Assembly (NCBI RefSeq): GCF_002162135.1
Contig: NZ_CP021382.1
Location: 5,144,001 to 5,208,000 of the forward strand
Direction: 5' to 3'
Length of the DNA: 64,000 nucleotides
Origin: Cellvibrio sp. PSBB006
Lineage (GTDB): Bacteria > Pseudomonadota > Gammaproteobacteria > Pseudomonadales > Cellvibrionaceae
Of the stretch, positions 1 through 8,874 are shown in pieces. Position 1 is the first letter of the stretch. Every line of letters begins with the position of its first letter. The notes beneath the pieces are model-generated. The model ran no database searches. It saw only the letters and a list, made by a program, of their open reading frames with translations, and was not told the DNA's origin. The position numbers and the translations under genes are program-made.

Positions 1-1468
1 GGCGCCGCCGTTCAAGGCTGTCTTTCAGGTCGGCTTTGGTGGGATCAACATCCGGCGGCAATTGCTGCTCGGTCCACAGGTAGTAGAGCGTATCTTCATA
101 AGCAGGCATCAGGTGTTCGGCGTTGACACCGAGCCGCTCACAAAAAGCGCCGGCAAATTGCTGCGCATCCTGATGATCAACACCGTAATCCTTATCAACT
201 CTTGCCAGGTAGCGGTCGTCGCGCCAGAAAGGCTGGCCATCGGTGCGCCAGAAACAACCCAGCGCCCAACGCGGTATTTCCTCGCCCGGATACCACTTGC
301 CCTGGCCATAATGCAGCAGACTGCCGGGGGCGAAGGTCTTGCGCATACGCAGCAGCAGGTCTTTGGCCAGTTTGAGTTTATCGGCGCCCAGAGCATCGGT
401 ATTCCATTGGGCGGACTCCATATCATCGATCGATACGAAGGTCGGTTCACCGCCGGTGGTCAGGCGCACATCCTGCTGTTCCAGTTTCTGGTCGATCAGC
501 GCGCCCAGCGCATTGATGGTGGTCCATTGTTCTTCGGTATAGGGCTTTGTTACGCGCGGGTCTTCCAGGATGCGGAAGACTTCATTGTGATAACTGAACG
601 TCACTTCGCTTTTGCTGGTGGCGCCGGTGACCGGTGCGGCAGATATCGGGTCCGGGGTACAGGCCAGGGGAATATGCCCTTCAGCGGTCAGCAAACCTGA
701 GGTGGGGTCCAATCCGATCCAGCCGGCGCCGGGGATAAACACCTCCGCCCAGGCATGCAGATCGGTGAAATCCTGCTCCGGTCCACTGGGGCCATCGAGC
801 GCTTTGACATCGGACGTCAGCTGTACCAGGTAGCCAGAGGCAAAACGTGCGGCCAGCCCCAGATGACGCATCAGCTGAACCAGCAGCCAGGCCGTATCCC
901 GACAGGAGCCCTTGGCCAGCGTCAGGGTTTCCTCGCAGGTTTGAATACCCGGCTCAAGCCGCACACCATAGCCAATATCGGCTTGCAGGCGTTGATTAAC
1001 CGCTACCAGGAAGTCATTGATAAGCCAGGGCGTCTCCGCGCGAGCCTTGGCCGTTAACTGATCGTAAATCTCTTCGCGCAAAGCCGTCAGTTTTGGACCG
1101 GATTCGGTCACCTCCAGATAAGGCACCAACTCGCGCCTTAACTGCTCGTCGTAGGCAAAGGGATAAAACTCGGCGTATTCCTCCACAAAAAAATCGAAGG
1201 GATTGATGGAGGTCATGTCCGCAATCACTTCGACGGTGAATTTCAGTTGTTTGGTTTGTTCGGGAAAGACCAGGCGCGCCTGGAAATTGCCGAAGGGATC
1301 TTGCTGCCAGTTGATGAAGTGCTCTGCCGGTTCGACCTTGAGCGAATAGCTGTGGATTTTTGCGCGGCTGTGGGGCGCCGGGCGCAGGCGCAGCACATGG
1401 GGAAATAAGGTTGTCAGCCGATCAAATGTGTATTCTGTTTCGTGATGAATTGCCACGCGGATGGCCAT
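1..1468 (-). CDS. Transglutaminase-like / DUF2126 protein, N-terminal part (runs off the window)
   Basis: This minus-strand gene starts at ATG 1468 and stays open to base 1, giving 489 codons with the C-terminus outside the window. The first ~300 residues hold an N-terminal transglutaminase-associated region followed by a transglutaminase core. The Cys-His-Asp triad is visible as GSCRDTAW (Cys about 189), DLHAWAEVF (His about 238) and GLDPTSG. The remainder (TTGGEPTFVSIDD and on) looks like the start of the DUF2126 domain found in large proteins of this type. The family sits in clusters with Anbu peptidase, alpha-E and circularly permuted ATP-grasp proteins, thought to make and process a peptide-like product. 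An Anbu gene lies 1.5 kb away here. Function is inferred from family and neighbours; the substrate is unknown. Confidence 0.85.
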   Translation of the reverse strand, partial: MAIRVAIHHETEYTFDRLTTLFPHVLRLRPAPHSRAKIHSYSLKVEPAEHFINWQQDPFGNFQARLVFPEQTKQLKFTVEVIADMTSINPFDFFVEEYAEFYPFAYDEQLRRELVPYLEVTESGPKLTALREEIYDQLTAKARAETPWLINDFLVAVNQRLQADIGYGVRLEPGIQTCEETLTLAKGSCRDTAWLLVQLMRHLGLAARFASGYLVQLTSDVKALDGPSGPEQDFTDLHAWAEVFIPGAGWIGLDPTSGLLTAEGHIPLACTPDPISAAPVTGATSKSEVTFSYHNEVFRILEDPRVTKPYTEEQWTTINALGALIDQKLEQQDVRLTTGGEPTFVSIDDMESAQWNTDALGADKLKLAKDLLLRMRKTFAPGSLLHYGQGKWYPGEEIPRWALGCFWRTDGQPFWRDDRYLARVDKDYGVDHQDAQQFAGAFCERLGVNAEHLMPAYEDTLYYLWTEQQLPPDVDPTKADLKDSLERRR

Positions 1469-1932
1469 ACAGATTTTCCTTTATGCTCAACACAAGGGTT
1501 ACCCGGAACGGGCTGGATAATTGATGTTCGGCTCTTCCCTGCTTTATTCTGGTGCAGTAAACACCTTATCAATGAAATATTGATGATATCCACCGACGCT
1601 AAGCGTTGACCAATGCTGGCCATTGCGCAACGCAGCAAAGTGAAACACGGCTATACCAAACACAGCATAAACACATTTGCAGCTTACGCGCTTAACATTT
1701 AGCAACAACCAAGCAATAACCACACCACTCGCCGTAGGTCGGATTAGCCAACGGCGTAATCCGACAGCTTACGACCGGTCCGATAACGCATCTGAATGAC
1801 ATATCCTTTAATGCCCATCCAGACGACATCCTGCGCACTTGTATACTACAATTATTGAAAAAACTCGTTGTTGTCCGCAGCGGGCATTTTCTATGCACTT
1901 AACACCTATACCAATAAAAGAAGGCAGGACAC
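1469..1932. other. 464-nt non-coding gap between divergent genes
   Basis: This gap separates the divergently oriented transglutaminase and solute-binding protein genes, so promoters for both should lie here. The only structure I can support is the REP-like palindrome at 1734-1766. The rest shows no convincing open frame and no RNA gene. Confidence 0.6.
1734..1766. repeat. REP-like palindrome, copy 1
   Basis: The arms GTCGGATTA (1738-1746) and TAATCCGAC (1757-1765) are perfectly complementary around a short GC-rich loop, preceded by GTAG. The same element recurs at 5416, 8839, 47336 and 55794. Confidence 0.9.
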
Positions 1933-2790
1933 ATGATAAGAAAAGTCAGTTATATGCTCCTTATTGCGCTGATCTGTACCACTGTCAGCGCCGACGAAAA
2001 GGTTATTCGTGTCAACAACTTCAGCGACCCCAATGCCGGTTATGCCATCAGTATGCTGCGCCTGGCCTTGCGCTATATCGACAAGCCCTACCGCATCGAG
2101 ATCAGCACCAATGACATGACTCAGGCGCGCGTGAATGAAGAAGTTCGCATTGGCGGAAACCTCGACCTTGCCTGGACGTCATCCGATGCGAAGATGGAAG
2201 CCACCGTCTTGCCGATTCGTATTCCGTTGTTTAAAGGTTTGCTGGGTTATCGCATCCTGATCATCAACAAACATGATCAGGCAAAATTTGATCGGGTGGA
2301 AACACTGGAGGATCTGAAACAATTAACCTTCGGTCAGGGTAGGACCTGGGCAGATACTAACATCCTTGAAGCCAATGGCTTTACCGTTATAAAAGCCAAT
2401 AAATATCCCAGTTTGTTTTATATGGTTGAAGGCGGACGCTTTGACGCCTTCCCGCGCGGCGTGCATGAACCCTTTGGTGAGCTTGCCCAACGGCCGGAGC
2501 TTGAGCTGGCAGTGGAAAAGAATTTGATAGTCGCTTACAAGATGCCGTTTTATTTATTTGTTTCGAAGAATAATCCGGAATTGGCCCATGATATTGAAAC
2601 CGGATTTAACCGCGCGATCGCCGATGGCAGTTTTGATGAAGCTTTTATGAATGCGCCGGAAGTGAAAGATGTGATCGAAAAGGCCAATATGAAAAACCGC
2701 AAAGTGTTTTATATCGACAACCCGACCTTGTCTGAGGAGACGCCGCTGGATAGGGCAGAGTTATGGTTTGATCCGAAGGATTTGCCATAA
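1933..2790 (+). CDS. Periplasmic solute-binding protein (family 3 type), orphan
   Basis: This 285 aa protein has a clear signal peptide (hydrophobic residues about 5-17, cleavage near VSA-DE), so it is probably periplasmic. The body resembles the bilobed family 3 extracellular solute-binding fold, with a lobe transition around ETLEDLKQLTFGQGRTW and a second lobe containing GRFDAFPRG. No permease, ATPase or sensor kinase gene is adjacent, so the ligand cannot be guessed and the protein may be a sensor input rather than a transporter part. It lies on the plus strand between two minus-strand genes that usually belong to one Anbu cluster. A REP-like palindrome lies upstream and a large hairpin element downstream. 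Confidence 0.75.
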   Translation: MIRKVSYMLLIALICTTVSADEKVIRVNNFSDPNAGYAISMLRLALRYIDKPYRIEISTNDMTQARVNEEVRIGGNLDLAWTSSDAKMEATVLPIRIPLFKGLLGYRILIINKHDQAKFDRVETLEDLKQLTFGQGRTWADTNILEANGFTVIKANKYPSLFYMVEGGRFDAFPRGVHEPFGELAQRPELELAVEKNLIVAYKMPFYLFVSKNNPELAHDIETGFNRAIADGSFDEAFMNAPEVKDVIEKANMKNRKVFYIDNPTLSEETPLDRAELWFDPKDLP

Positions 2791-2837
2791 GCCCGTCCAA
2801 AAAACGCTGGTTAAAAATGTAATAGATGGCACGGTCT

Positions 2838-2944
2838 GGCTGGTTGGCGGAGTAGCTTGTGAGACCATCACCGACAGGATGTCGGTGCTGAGCCTCCAGG
2901 GATGGATTCACGGCGTGTCTCACAAGCTACTCCGTCAGCCAGCC
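2838..2944 (-). repeat. Large hairpin element with conserved apical core, copy A
   Basis: Arms 2838-2865 and 2917-2944 pair over 28 positions, with two G-T pairs. The 51-nt apical region contains an internal 7-bp hairpin (CACCGAC at 2869-2875, GTCGGTG at 2881-2887). Read on the minus strand, the apical region closely matches the one at 55697-55748, whereas the outer arms do not match that copy. It sits between the 3' ends of the convergent solute-binding protein and Anbu genes. Confidence 0.9.
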
Positions 2945-2965
2945 TCATGCAGATTGGAACACGTC

Positions 2966-3712
2966 TTAATTTTGAACATACCCATCATTCATTTGCAGTG
3001 GCCAATTTACCGCCGGCAATTGTAAAAACGCTTCCGCAATACGCGCATCCCAGGAACGTTTTAATTCGCGCAAATACTCATCATCTTCATCAAAACGGTT
3101 GTGCTGCAACACAAAGCTGTCCGTCTGGTACATCATGATTTCGATGGGAGGCGCGACGGTGAGGTTGGAACGCATGGTGGAATCCATGGACACCAGGGCG
3201 CAGAGGGCTGCTGTATCCAGCGTGGTTTGCGGCTGGAGGATGCGATCCAGGATGGGCTTGCCGTATTTGCTTTCACCGATTTGCAGGTAGGGCGTGTCGG
3301 TGGAGGTGGTGATGTGGTTGCCTTGGGGGTAAACCAGCATCAGGCGCGGTTTGTCGCCAAAGATCTGTCCGCCGAGGATAAAGCTGGCTTCAAAGGTGGC
3401 TACGTTGCCAGCGTTGTGCTTTTCCTGTTCCGAGCGATTGATCTCACCGACATAGTCGGCGGCGTCGTCCATGGTCTGTACATTGCCCAGATTGATCGGG
3501 GCTAATTCCTTGATGTCTTTCTTGATCCGCGAAATAACCGCCTGGGTCGTGGCGAGGTTTCCGGCAGAGAGGATGACAAACTGGCGTTGCCCGTCAACGC
3601 CGAAGCGGTACATCTTGCTGTAGGTGCTGACTTGGTCGACGCCGGCATTGGTGCGCGAGTCAGAACAGAACACCAAACCGGCGTCAACAGTAATAGCAAC
3701 ACAATAAGTCAT
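2966..3712 (-). CDS. Anbu, bacterial proteasome-like peptidase
   Basis: This 248 aa protein belongs to the Ntn-hydrolase family as the Anbu type, an ancestral-looking relative of HslV and the 20S proteasome beta subunit. It begins MTYCVAI. After removal of Met the Thr would be residue 1, the expected nucleophile, with SDSRTNAG placing Asp17 and YSKMYRF placing Lys32, the usual accompanying residues. Length fits the family (about 240-250 aa). Anbu genes normally cluster with transglutaminase, alpha-E and ATP-grasp proteins. Here the transglutaminase gene is nearby on the same strand but separated by an opposite-strand gene, so the two are not one transcript as drawn. Substrate unknown. Confidence 0.9.
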   Translation of the reverse strand: MTYCVAITVDAGLVFCSDSRTNAGVDQVSTYSKMYRFGVDGQRQFVILSAGNLATTQAVISRIKKDIKELAPINLGNVQTMDDAADYVGEINRSEQEKHNAGNVATFEASFILGGQIFGDKPRLMLVYPQGNHITTSTDTPYLQIGESKYGKPILDRILQPQTTLDTAALCALVSMDSTMRSNLTVAPPIEIMMYQTDSFVLQHNRFDEDDEYLRELKRSWDARIAEAFLQLPAVNWPLQMNDGYVQN

Positions 3713-4002
3713 GGTCGAGGTAACTCTGGGTCAAAAGGCTGATTAGGGTAAGAGCAGTGCAGGGCACCGTCAAGGCTAATCTGAGTGTAGGCCATGGGGC
3801 CGCTTCTGGCTCGAACGAGTAACCTTTGTCGGTCGTGGTTCAGCGGGTCACAAAAAACATCTCCCGCTCAGGTAATGGCTTTTCCCCTTCGGTCTTTTCC
3901 GGTATAACGTCTCGCCGTCGCTGGCGTAAAATTGCGCCAGGCCCTAAGGGTAAATACCCATCCTTGAACCTATTTTCGCTCACTTCACCGAAAGGAATGA
4001 TG

Positions 4003-5370
4003 ATGAAAAAACTTGCAGGAATTCTAATTGTTATCGCTTTGTATGCCGGCGCCTCCTTTTATACCGGTTATCAGGGCGAGAAAAATATTCGCCAACAATT
4101 TGCCTTGAGCCAGCAGCAATCTGAAGCGCAGGGTGTTCAGCTGGAGCTTACTCGCTATGAGCGCGGCGTATTCTTTAGCGAGGTGGAATTTACCGCGACC
4201 TACTCGACTATGGGGCTGCCGATTGGCGGTTTTAGCTTGTCCAGCAAGTCTCGCGTACAACATGGGCCCTTATTATTTCTGGGGAAAGTGGGCGTAGGAC
4301 TGTTTTCCTCTGTGTCGACATTGGAAATTGTTACTGGTGATGCCGAGGCAGATCAGAAACTGGCGGCCATCTTTGGTGAAAGCATTGGCGAAATCGTCAC
4401 CCTGGGACATTTCAACAACAGTTACACCTCAACCTGGACCGTGCCGGCCATTAATTACAGCGATGAAGGCGACGTATTGAGCGTTGACGGTATCAACCTC
4501 ACCGTTAATGGAACATACACATCCATGGATATGACCGGTTCTGTTGACGTGGGTGCAATGGATATTGCAATGGCCGATGGCACACACATCACCACGACGC
4601 CGTTGACGGGTAATTTCGATGTGAAAAATATTTCGGAGCTGGTCAACATTTCCAACATGAATATGGCGATGGACAGTATTACCTTCCGCAACGCTGCCAT
4701 GGTGAGCGGTTCCGTCGAACAAATTAAAGTTGTGCAAACACAAAAACTGGTGAATGGAAAGATCGACACTTTTGTCAGCTTGTCCGCTGCCAAGGTGAAT
4801 GGTCCGCTGGAAATTACTGCACTTCATTACGACATCACGCTTAATCAACTGGACCCGGCGGCGATTCGAAAATGGGCCGAGATTGCCAAAACCATGCAAG
4901 CCGATCCGGAAACGGCCATGGCGAACAACAGTGAAGCCATGACAGAGCTGATGAACATCGCGTTGCAGGAAGGATTGCAATTCAAGCTGGCAATGGGCGC
5001 CGACTTTATGGGTGGTAGCGCGAAGATGGATTGGGTAGCAGATTACCAGTCACTGGCGGATGGCCGTACGATAAACAGCATTGTTGATCCGCTGGATTAT
5101 CTGCTGCTGGTCAACAGTGATCTGAAGATTAATGTCTCCGAATCCATTGTGATGCAAACACCGCTGGTGATGATGGTTGGCCAATACATGGATACCTACA
5201 TTACCCAGGACGGCGATCAATACGTGATGCACGCCACCTTGAAAAATGGTGTAGTGAAAGTCGGTAATACTGAAATACCACCAGAGATGTTGTTGGCGTT
5301 ACTGCCGGCACTGGGTGGTGCAGAACCCGAGCAACCGGCGTTTGATGATTCCGGTTACGATACCGAGTAA
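4003..5370 (+). CDS. DUF945 family protein (YdgA-like)
   Basis: This 455 aa protein starts with a short basic segment and a hydrophobic helix (residues about 3-19), consistent with an inner-membrane anchor or uncleaved signal facing the periplasm. It matches the DUF945/YdgA family in layout: a conserved start (GYQGEKNIRQQF), a GPL motif early on, and a long beta-rich body. Three ATGs occur in tandem at 3997, 4000 and 4003. The AAAGGA at 3991-3996 is best spaced for 4003. The open frame continues 59 codons further upstream, but that part looks non-coding. The gene is monocistronic, followed at once by a strong terminator. Biochemical function is not known. Confidence 0.8.
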   Translation: MKKLAGILIVIALYAGASFYTGYQGEKNIRQQFALSQQQSEAQGVQLELTRYERGVFFSEVEFTATYSTMGLPIGGFSLSSKSRVQHGPLLFLGKVGVGLFSSVSTLEIVTGDAEADQKLAAIFGESIGEIVTLGHFNNSYTSTWTVPAINYSDEGDVLSVDGINLTVNGTYTSMDMTGSVDVGAMDIAMADGTHITTTPLTGNFDVKNISELVNISNMNMAMDSITFRNAAMVSGSVEQIKVVQTQKLVNGKIDTFVSLSAAKVNGPLEITALHYDITLNQLDPAAIRKWAEIAKTMQADPETAMANNSEAMTELMNIALQEGLQFKLAMGADFMGGSAKMDWVADYQSLADGRTINSIVDPLDYLLLVNSDLKINVSESIVMQTPLVMMVGQYMDTYITQDGDQYVMHATLKNGVVKVGNTEIPPEMLLALLPALGGAEPEQPAFDDSGYDTE

Positions 5371-5372
5371 AT

Positions 5373-5400
5373 AAAAAGCCGCGCACCGCGCGGCTTTTTT
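5373..5400. terminator. Rho-independent terminator, bidirectional
   Basis: An 11-bp stem (left arm 5373-5383, right arm from 5389, core GCCGCG/CGCGGC) with a 5-nt loop is flanked by an A-run and ends in a T-run. It begins just after the DUF945 stop codon and can also end transcripts of the converging MscS gene. Confidence 0.9.
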
Positions 5401-5411
5401 GTATTCGATTC

Positions 5412-5443
5412 GCAGGTCGGATTAGCCAACGGCGTAATCCGAC
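5412..5443. repeat. REP-like palindrome, copy 2
   Basis: Arms GTCGGATTA (5416-5424) and TAATCCGAC (5435-5443) surround the same GCCAACGGCG loop region as copy 1. It lies between converging genes. Confidence 0.9.
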
Positions 5444-5456
5444 AAACGCAACAGAT

Positions 5457-6302
5457 CTATTCTTCCTTCTTTGAGTCCGCTTCCTCAACAGGCTTGATCC
5501 AATGCACATCCATTTGTGGGAAGGGAATAGAAATACCATTCTCATCAAATGCCAATTTGATCTTCTCTGTTAAATCAAACTTTACCGGCCAGTAATCATC
5601 TGTCCTTACCCAGGGACGCACCACAAAATTCACACTGCTGGCGCCCAGCTCGGATACAGCAATCACCGTCTCCGGTTCACTCAGAACGCGCTCGTCAGCA
5701 CTTACCACTGCCGTAATAACATCGCGCGCTTTCTTGATATCGTCGCCGTAGCCAATGCCGAATATCATGTCGATACGGCGGGTCTGCCGCGCGGAATAGT
5801 TGATGATGTTACCGCTGTAAATAGCGCCGTTAGGAACAATCACTTCTTTATTGTCGCCAGTGCGCATGATGGTGGAGAAGATATGGATTTTTTCTACCAC
5901 ACCCATGGTGCCGGCAGCTTCCACAAAGTCGCCGGATTTAAACGGGCGAAATACCAAGAGCATAAAGCCGGCAGCAAAATTTTGCAGCGACCCCTGGAGT
6001 GCCAGACCAATAGCCAAGCCTGCGGCACCGAGCACGGCGATCACTGACGTGGTATTGACACCGAGTTGATCAAGTACGGCTACGATGACAAAAATCAGCA
6101 ATATGGCGCGTACGAGTTGTTGAACAAACTCCACCAGGATCGTATCCCACTTGGTGTGAGAAAGTGCTTTGCCGATAAGAGAACTGATAACGCCTACTAC
6201 GATACGACCGATTAAAAAAATCAGTAAAGCGACCAGGATGTTAATGCCCCAGGGTATAACGTAGACATTCACAATTTGCATGATTTCTTCTTCGTACTGC
6301 AT
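5457..6302 (-). CDS. mscS: Small-conductance mechanosensitive channel, MscS family
   Basis: This 281 aa inner-membrane protein fits the size of E. coli MscS (286 aa). Three membrane segments are visible at about residues 15-37, 60-82 and 90-115. The last is Gly/Ala-rich (GAAGLAIGLALQGSLQNF), the typical pore-lining TM3. Next comes the beta domain (FKSGDFVEAAG, VPNGAIYSGNIINYS) and the alpha/beta C-terminal domain. The channel opens under membrane tension to release solutes on osmotic downshock. ATG 6302 is preceded by GAGGGA at good distance; Met8 is an alternative. It follows rnfE in the same direction after 38 nt, where many Pseudomonas-like operons have nth instead. Confidence 0.92.
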   Translation of the reverse strand: MQYEEEIMQIVNVYVIPWGINILVALLIFLIGRIVVGVISSLIGKALSHTKWDTILVEFVQQLVRAILLIFVIVAVLDQLGVNTTSVIAVLGAAGLAIGLALQGSLQNFAAGFMLLVFRPFKSGDFVEAAGTMGVVEKIHIFSTIMRTGDNKEVIVPNGAIYSGNIINYSARQTRRIDMIFGIGYGDDIKKARDVITAVVSADERVLSEPETVIAVSELGASSVNFVVRPWVRTDDYWPVKFDLTEKIKLAFDENGISIPFPQMDVHWIKPVEEADSKKEE

Positions 6303-6340
6303 GACGATTCCCTCTTGTGATTGAGATAGGTTCTGGTTAA

Positions 6341-7060
6341 TCAGGCAATGCTGCCGGTTGTGCGCACGCGCTTGCTGCCTTTAACCGGTTTGGCTTTACG
6401 CGCTTCGGCACGCCGTTTGATTTCACCGTCGATAAGATTTTTCAGCGCAATCAGAAAACCGGTCACAATAAAGGCGCCGGGTGGCAGAACTGCGAGTAAG
6501 AAACCGGGGTAGCTACTGCCGAACACATTCAGTGTCCAATCGCGGGCAATGTCACCAAAGAGTAAATGCATATCGACAAACAAGGTGCCGTTGCCCAGTA
6601 ATTCCCGAATCGCACCAATCGCGACCAGCACCAGCGCAAAACCCAACCCCATGGTGAAACCATCGACTATAGAGGGCAGTAAACGGTTCTTGCTGGCGAA
6701 TGCATCCGCGCGGCCGAGCACCGCACAGTTGGTCACAATCAAAGGAATAAAGATGCCGAGGATTTGATACAGCTCGTAAGTAAACGCCTTCATCAATAAT
6801 TCAATACAGGTCGTTAATGACGCAATGATCATGACGAATGCCGGCAGGCGCACGGCATCACTGACCTTGGTGCGAATCAGCGACACTATTGTGTTGGAGG
6901 AAGTAAGTACCAACAGTGTGGCGAGACCGAGACCGAGGCCATTGACCACTGAACCACTGACCGCCAGCAGCGGGCACAAGCCCAGCAATTGCACCAGCGC
7001 GGGGTTGTTGCCCCAGAGTCCTTTTTGGGTGATCTCTTTGTAATTGACGGAGTCACTCAT
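6341..7060 (-). CDS. rnfE: Rnf complex subunit E (membrane)
   Basis: This is the last gene of rnfABCDGE, encoding about 239 aa of a polytopic inner-membrane protein. RnfE and RnfA are homologous and form the central core that passes electrons across the membrane through a shared iron-sulfur site. Conserved text such as [18 protein letters not shown] and [17 protein letters not shown] carries the conserved cysteines. The start chosen, MSDSVNYKE at 7060, overlaps the end of rnfG by 8 nt, typical of translational coupling; the longer open frame upstream lies inside rnfG. The C-terminus is basic ([15 protein letters not shown]). Confidence 0.93.
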   Translation of the reverse strand: MSDSVNYKEITQKGLWGNNPALVQLLGLCPLLAVSGSVVNGLGLGLATLLVLTSSNTIVSLIRTKVSDAVRLPAFVMIIASLTTCIELLMKAFTYELYQILGIFIPLIVTNCAVLGRADAFASKNRLLPSIVDGFTMGLGFALVLVAIGAIRELLGNGTLFVDMHLLFGDIARDWTLNVFGSSYPGFLLAVLPPGAFIVTGFLIALKNLIDGEIKRRAEARKAKPVKGSKRVRTTGSIA

Positions 7061-7742
7061 GGGGGTGTTCCTGTGATGTTGGTGTGTCGGTAGCAGTTTC
7101 ACTGCTGGTCGTTTCAGCTTTAGCGCCGAGAGATAAGATTTCATCCTCGGTCGCGACAAATTCCAGTACGCGACGCACCTGATTGACCACCGCCCGCGGC
7201 GTAATGGTAGCGCCAGTGAATTGATCAAATTCGCCGCCGTCTTTTTTGACCGCCCAGTCTGCCGGAGCGGGCGCCGTCAGGGATTTACCGTTAAAGGATA
7301 AAATCCAGTCGCTTTTTTTCAAGTCCACTTTATCGCCCAGCCCCGGCGTTTCATTGTGAGCCAATACTCGCACACCGGCCACAGAGCCATCCCGGTTTAC
7401 ACCGACGATCATGCGGATATCGCCGCTGTAACCATCCGGCGCAACGGCGGGGATGATCATCGCTACTACCTGGCCATTTTGCCGGGCGATATGAATGTCA
7501 CCGCCTTTTTTCAATCCTAAAAGGTGCCAGGCATTCTCCGGTACCGGAACTGTGTCCAGCAGCAGATCATTGTCATGGTGTGAGCGCGGCACAATTTCAA
7601 ACAGGGCTTTTTGTTGCGCGGCCCGCTCAGCTTTTTGAATACGCGCCTTGGTGCCTTCGTTGGTCAGAGCCAGGCCGCCGGCTGCTATTAGCGCAAAGAT
7701 GGCGAGCAACAAACTGTTTTTGCTGATGGAGGCACCTAACAT
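7053..7742 (-). CDS. rnfG: Rnf complex subunit G (covalent FMN)
   Basis: This 229 aa protein has one N-terminal membrane helix (residues about 8-26) and a periplasmic FMN-binding domain. The motif [12 protein letters not shown] near residue 180 contains the Thr (SGAT-type motif) that carries covalently bound FMN in RnfG/NqrC proteins. It is slightly longer than E. coli RsxG because of a Thr/Ser/Glu-rich tail. It sits directly after rnfD, with no gap, and overlaps rnfE. Confidence 0.94.
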   Translation of the reverse strand: MLGASISKNSLLLAIFALIAAGGLALTNEGTKARIQKAERAAQQKALFEIVPRSHHDNDLLLDTVPVPENAWHLLGLKKGGDIHIARQNGQVVAMIIPAVAPDGYSGDIRMIVGVNRDGSVAGVRVLAHNETPGLGDKVDLKKSDWILSFNGKSLTAPAPADWAVKKDGGEFDQFTGATITPRAVVNQVRRVLEFVATEDEILSLGAKAETTSSETATDTPTSQEHPHE

Positions 7743-8801
7743 CTATTCCTCCTTCTCGGTCGCGCGGCGGGCTTTGGTGTGGCCATAGGTGCGCGGCAAG
7801 GTGTAGTAATCGATAAAGGGCGCGGCAAAATTCAGCAACAGCACGGCGAAGGCCACCGCGTCGGGATAATTACCCCAATGGCGAATGACAAACACCAGCA
7901 TACCGATAGCGGCGCCGTAGATGATCCGTCCTTTTTTACTGACCGCAGAGCTGACTGGATCAGTTACGATAAAAAACGCACCCAACATGGTGGCGCCGGA
8001 CAACAAATGAAACAGGGGTGAACCGCCACTGCTGGAACTGCCACCGTCGTGAAAGAGTGCCGCCATCAGCGTCAGTGCAACGAGCATGCTGACCGGCGCG
8101 TGCCAGGTAAATACGCGCTGGGTTAAGAGAAAAATGCCGCCGATCAAAAAGCCGATATTGACCCACTCCCAACCTGCACCTGCGAGGGTTCCGGTGTTAA
8201 ACGCCGGTTCATTGGCGTAAACATCAGCAACCAGCAAGCTGCTATTTTGTTTCATGACATCGAGCGGCGTTGCAGCGGTATAGCCATCGATCGGTGTGCC
8301 CAACCAGATTTTTTGCAAGCTATCGATAACACCCGGCAGGGCCTCCCCGGCCTCCAGCATGGTCGAGGGGGCGGCCCATTGCGTCATCTCTACCGGAAAT
8401 GAAATCAGCAGTATGACGTAACCCACCATCGCTGGATTGAAGGGGTTGAAACCCATACCGCCATAGAGTTGTTTGGCGAGAATGATGGCGCAGAGACTGC
8501 CGACAACCACAATCCACCAGGGACAATAAGGCGGCAGGGAAAGGCCGAGTAAAACCCCGGTGACCAGCGCGCTGTAATCGCGCAGATAAAACATCACCGG
8601 GCGACCGCGCAGTTTTATCGCCAGCGCTTCAAACGCGACGCAGGCCAGACAGGCCAATAACACGTTAAACACTACACCCACCCCAAAAAACCACACTAGC
8701 GCGAGAAAGCCCGGCAGGGTAGCGAGGATCACCAGCCGCATTAAATGGCCGGTTGAGTGCCCTTTGTGGGCATGGGGCGAGGTAACTTTCAAAAACGCCA
8801 T
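7743..8801 (-). CDS. rnfD: Rnf complex subunit D (membrane, covalent FMN)
   Basis: This is a polytopic inner-membrane subunit of the ion-pumping NADH/ferredoxin oxidoreductase. Conserved stretches include KQLYGGMGFNPFNPAMVGY and SGATMLGAFFIVTDPVSSA, the latter with the Thr that binds FMN through a phosphoester. I place the start at ATG 8801 (MAFLKVTSPHAHKG): it aligns with the start I recall for E. coli RsxD and gives 352 aa. An in-frame ATG at 8837 would give 364 aa, but it abuts the REP palindrome and lacks a ribosome-binding site. The gap to rnfC therefore holds the REP element. Confidence 0.92.
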   Translation of the reverse strand: MAFLKVTSPHAHKGHSTGHLMRLVILATLPGFLALVWFFGVGVVFNVLLACLACVAFEALAIKLRGRPVMFYLRDYSALVTGVLLGLSLPPYCPWWIVVVGSLCAIILAKQLYGGMGFNPFNPAMVGYVILLISFPVEMTQWAAPSTMLEAGEALPGVIDSLQKIWLGTPIDGYTAATPLDVMKQNSSLLVADVYANEPAFNTGTLAGAGWEWVNIGFLIGGIFLLTQRVFTWHAPVSMLVALTLMAALFHDGGSSSSGGSPLFHLLSGATMLGAFFIVTDPVSSAVSKKGRIIYGAAIGMLVFVIRHWGNYPDAVAFAVLLLNFAAPFIDYYTLPRTYGHTKARRATEKEE

Positions 8802-8838
8802 TAATAATCTCGATGCATGATCTGAATCTTGGGTCATT

Positions 8839-8870
8839 GTCGGATTACGCCTGTGGCTAATCCGACCTAC
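8839..8870. repeat. REP-like palindrome, copy 3 (inside the rnf operon)
   Basis: GTCGGATTA (8839-8847) and TAATCCGAC (8858-8866), followed by CTAC, lie in reverse orientation to copies 1 and 2. The element occupies most of the short space between the rnfC stop and the rnfD start. Confidence 0.9.
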
Positions 8871-8874
8871 GTGT

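Noticed and set aside
2768..3025. Small frames across hairpin copy A and across copy B (55595-55882) sharing GW(I/V)(H/Y)GVS-like peptides
   Set aside because: They are translations of the conserved apical core of the repeat, not genes.
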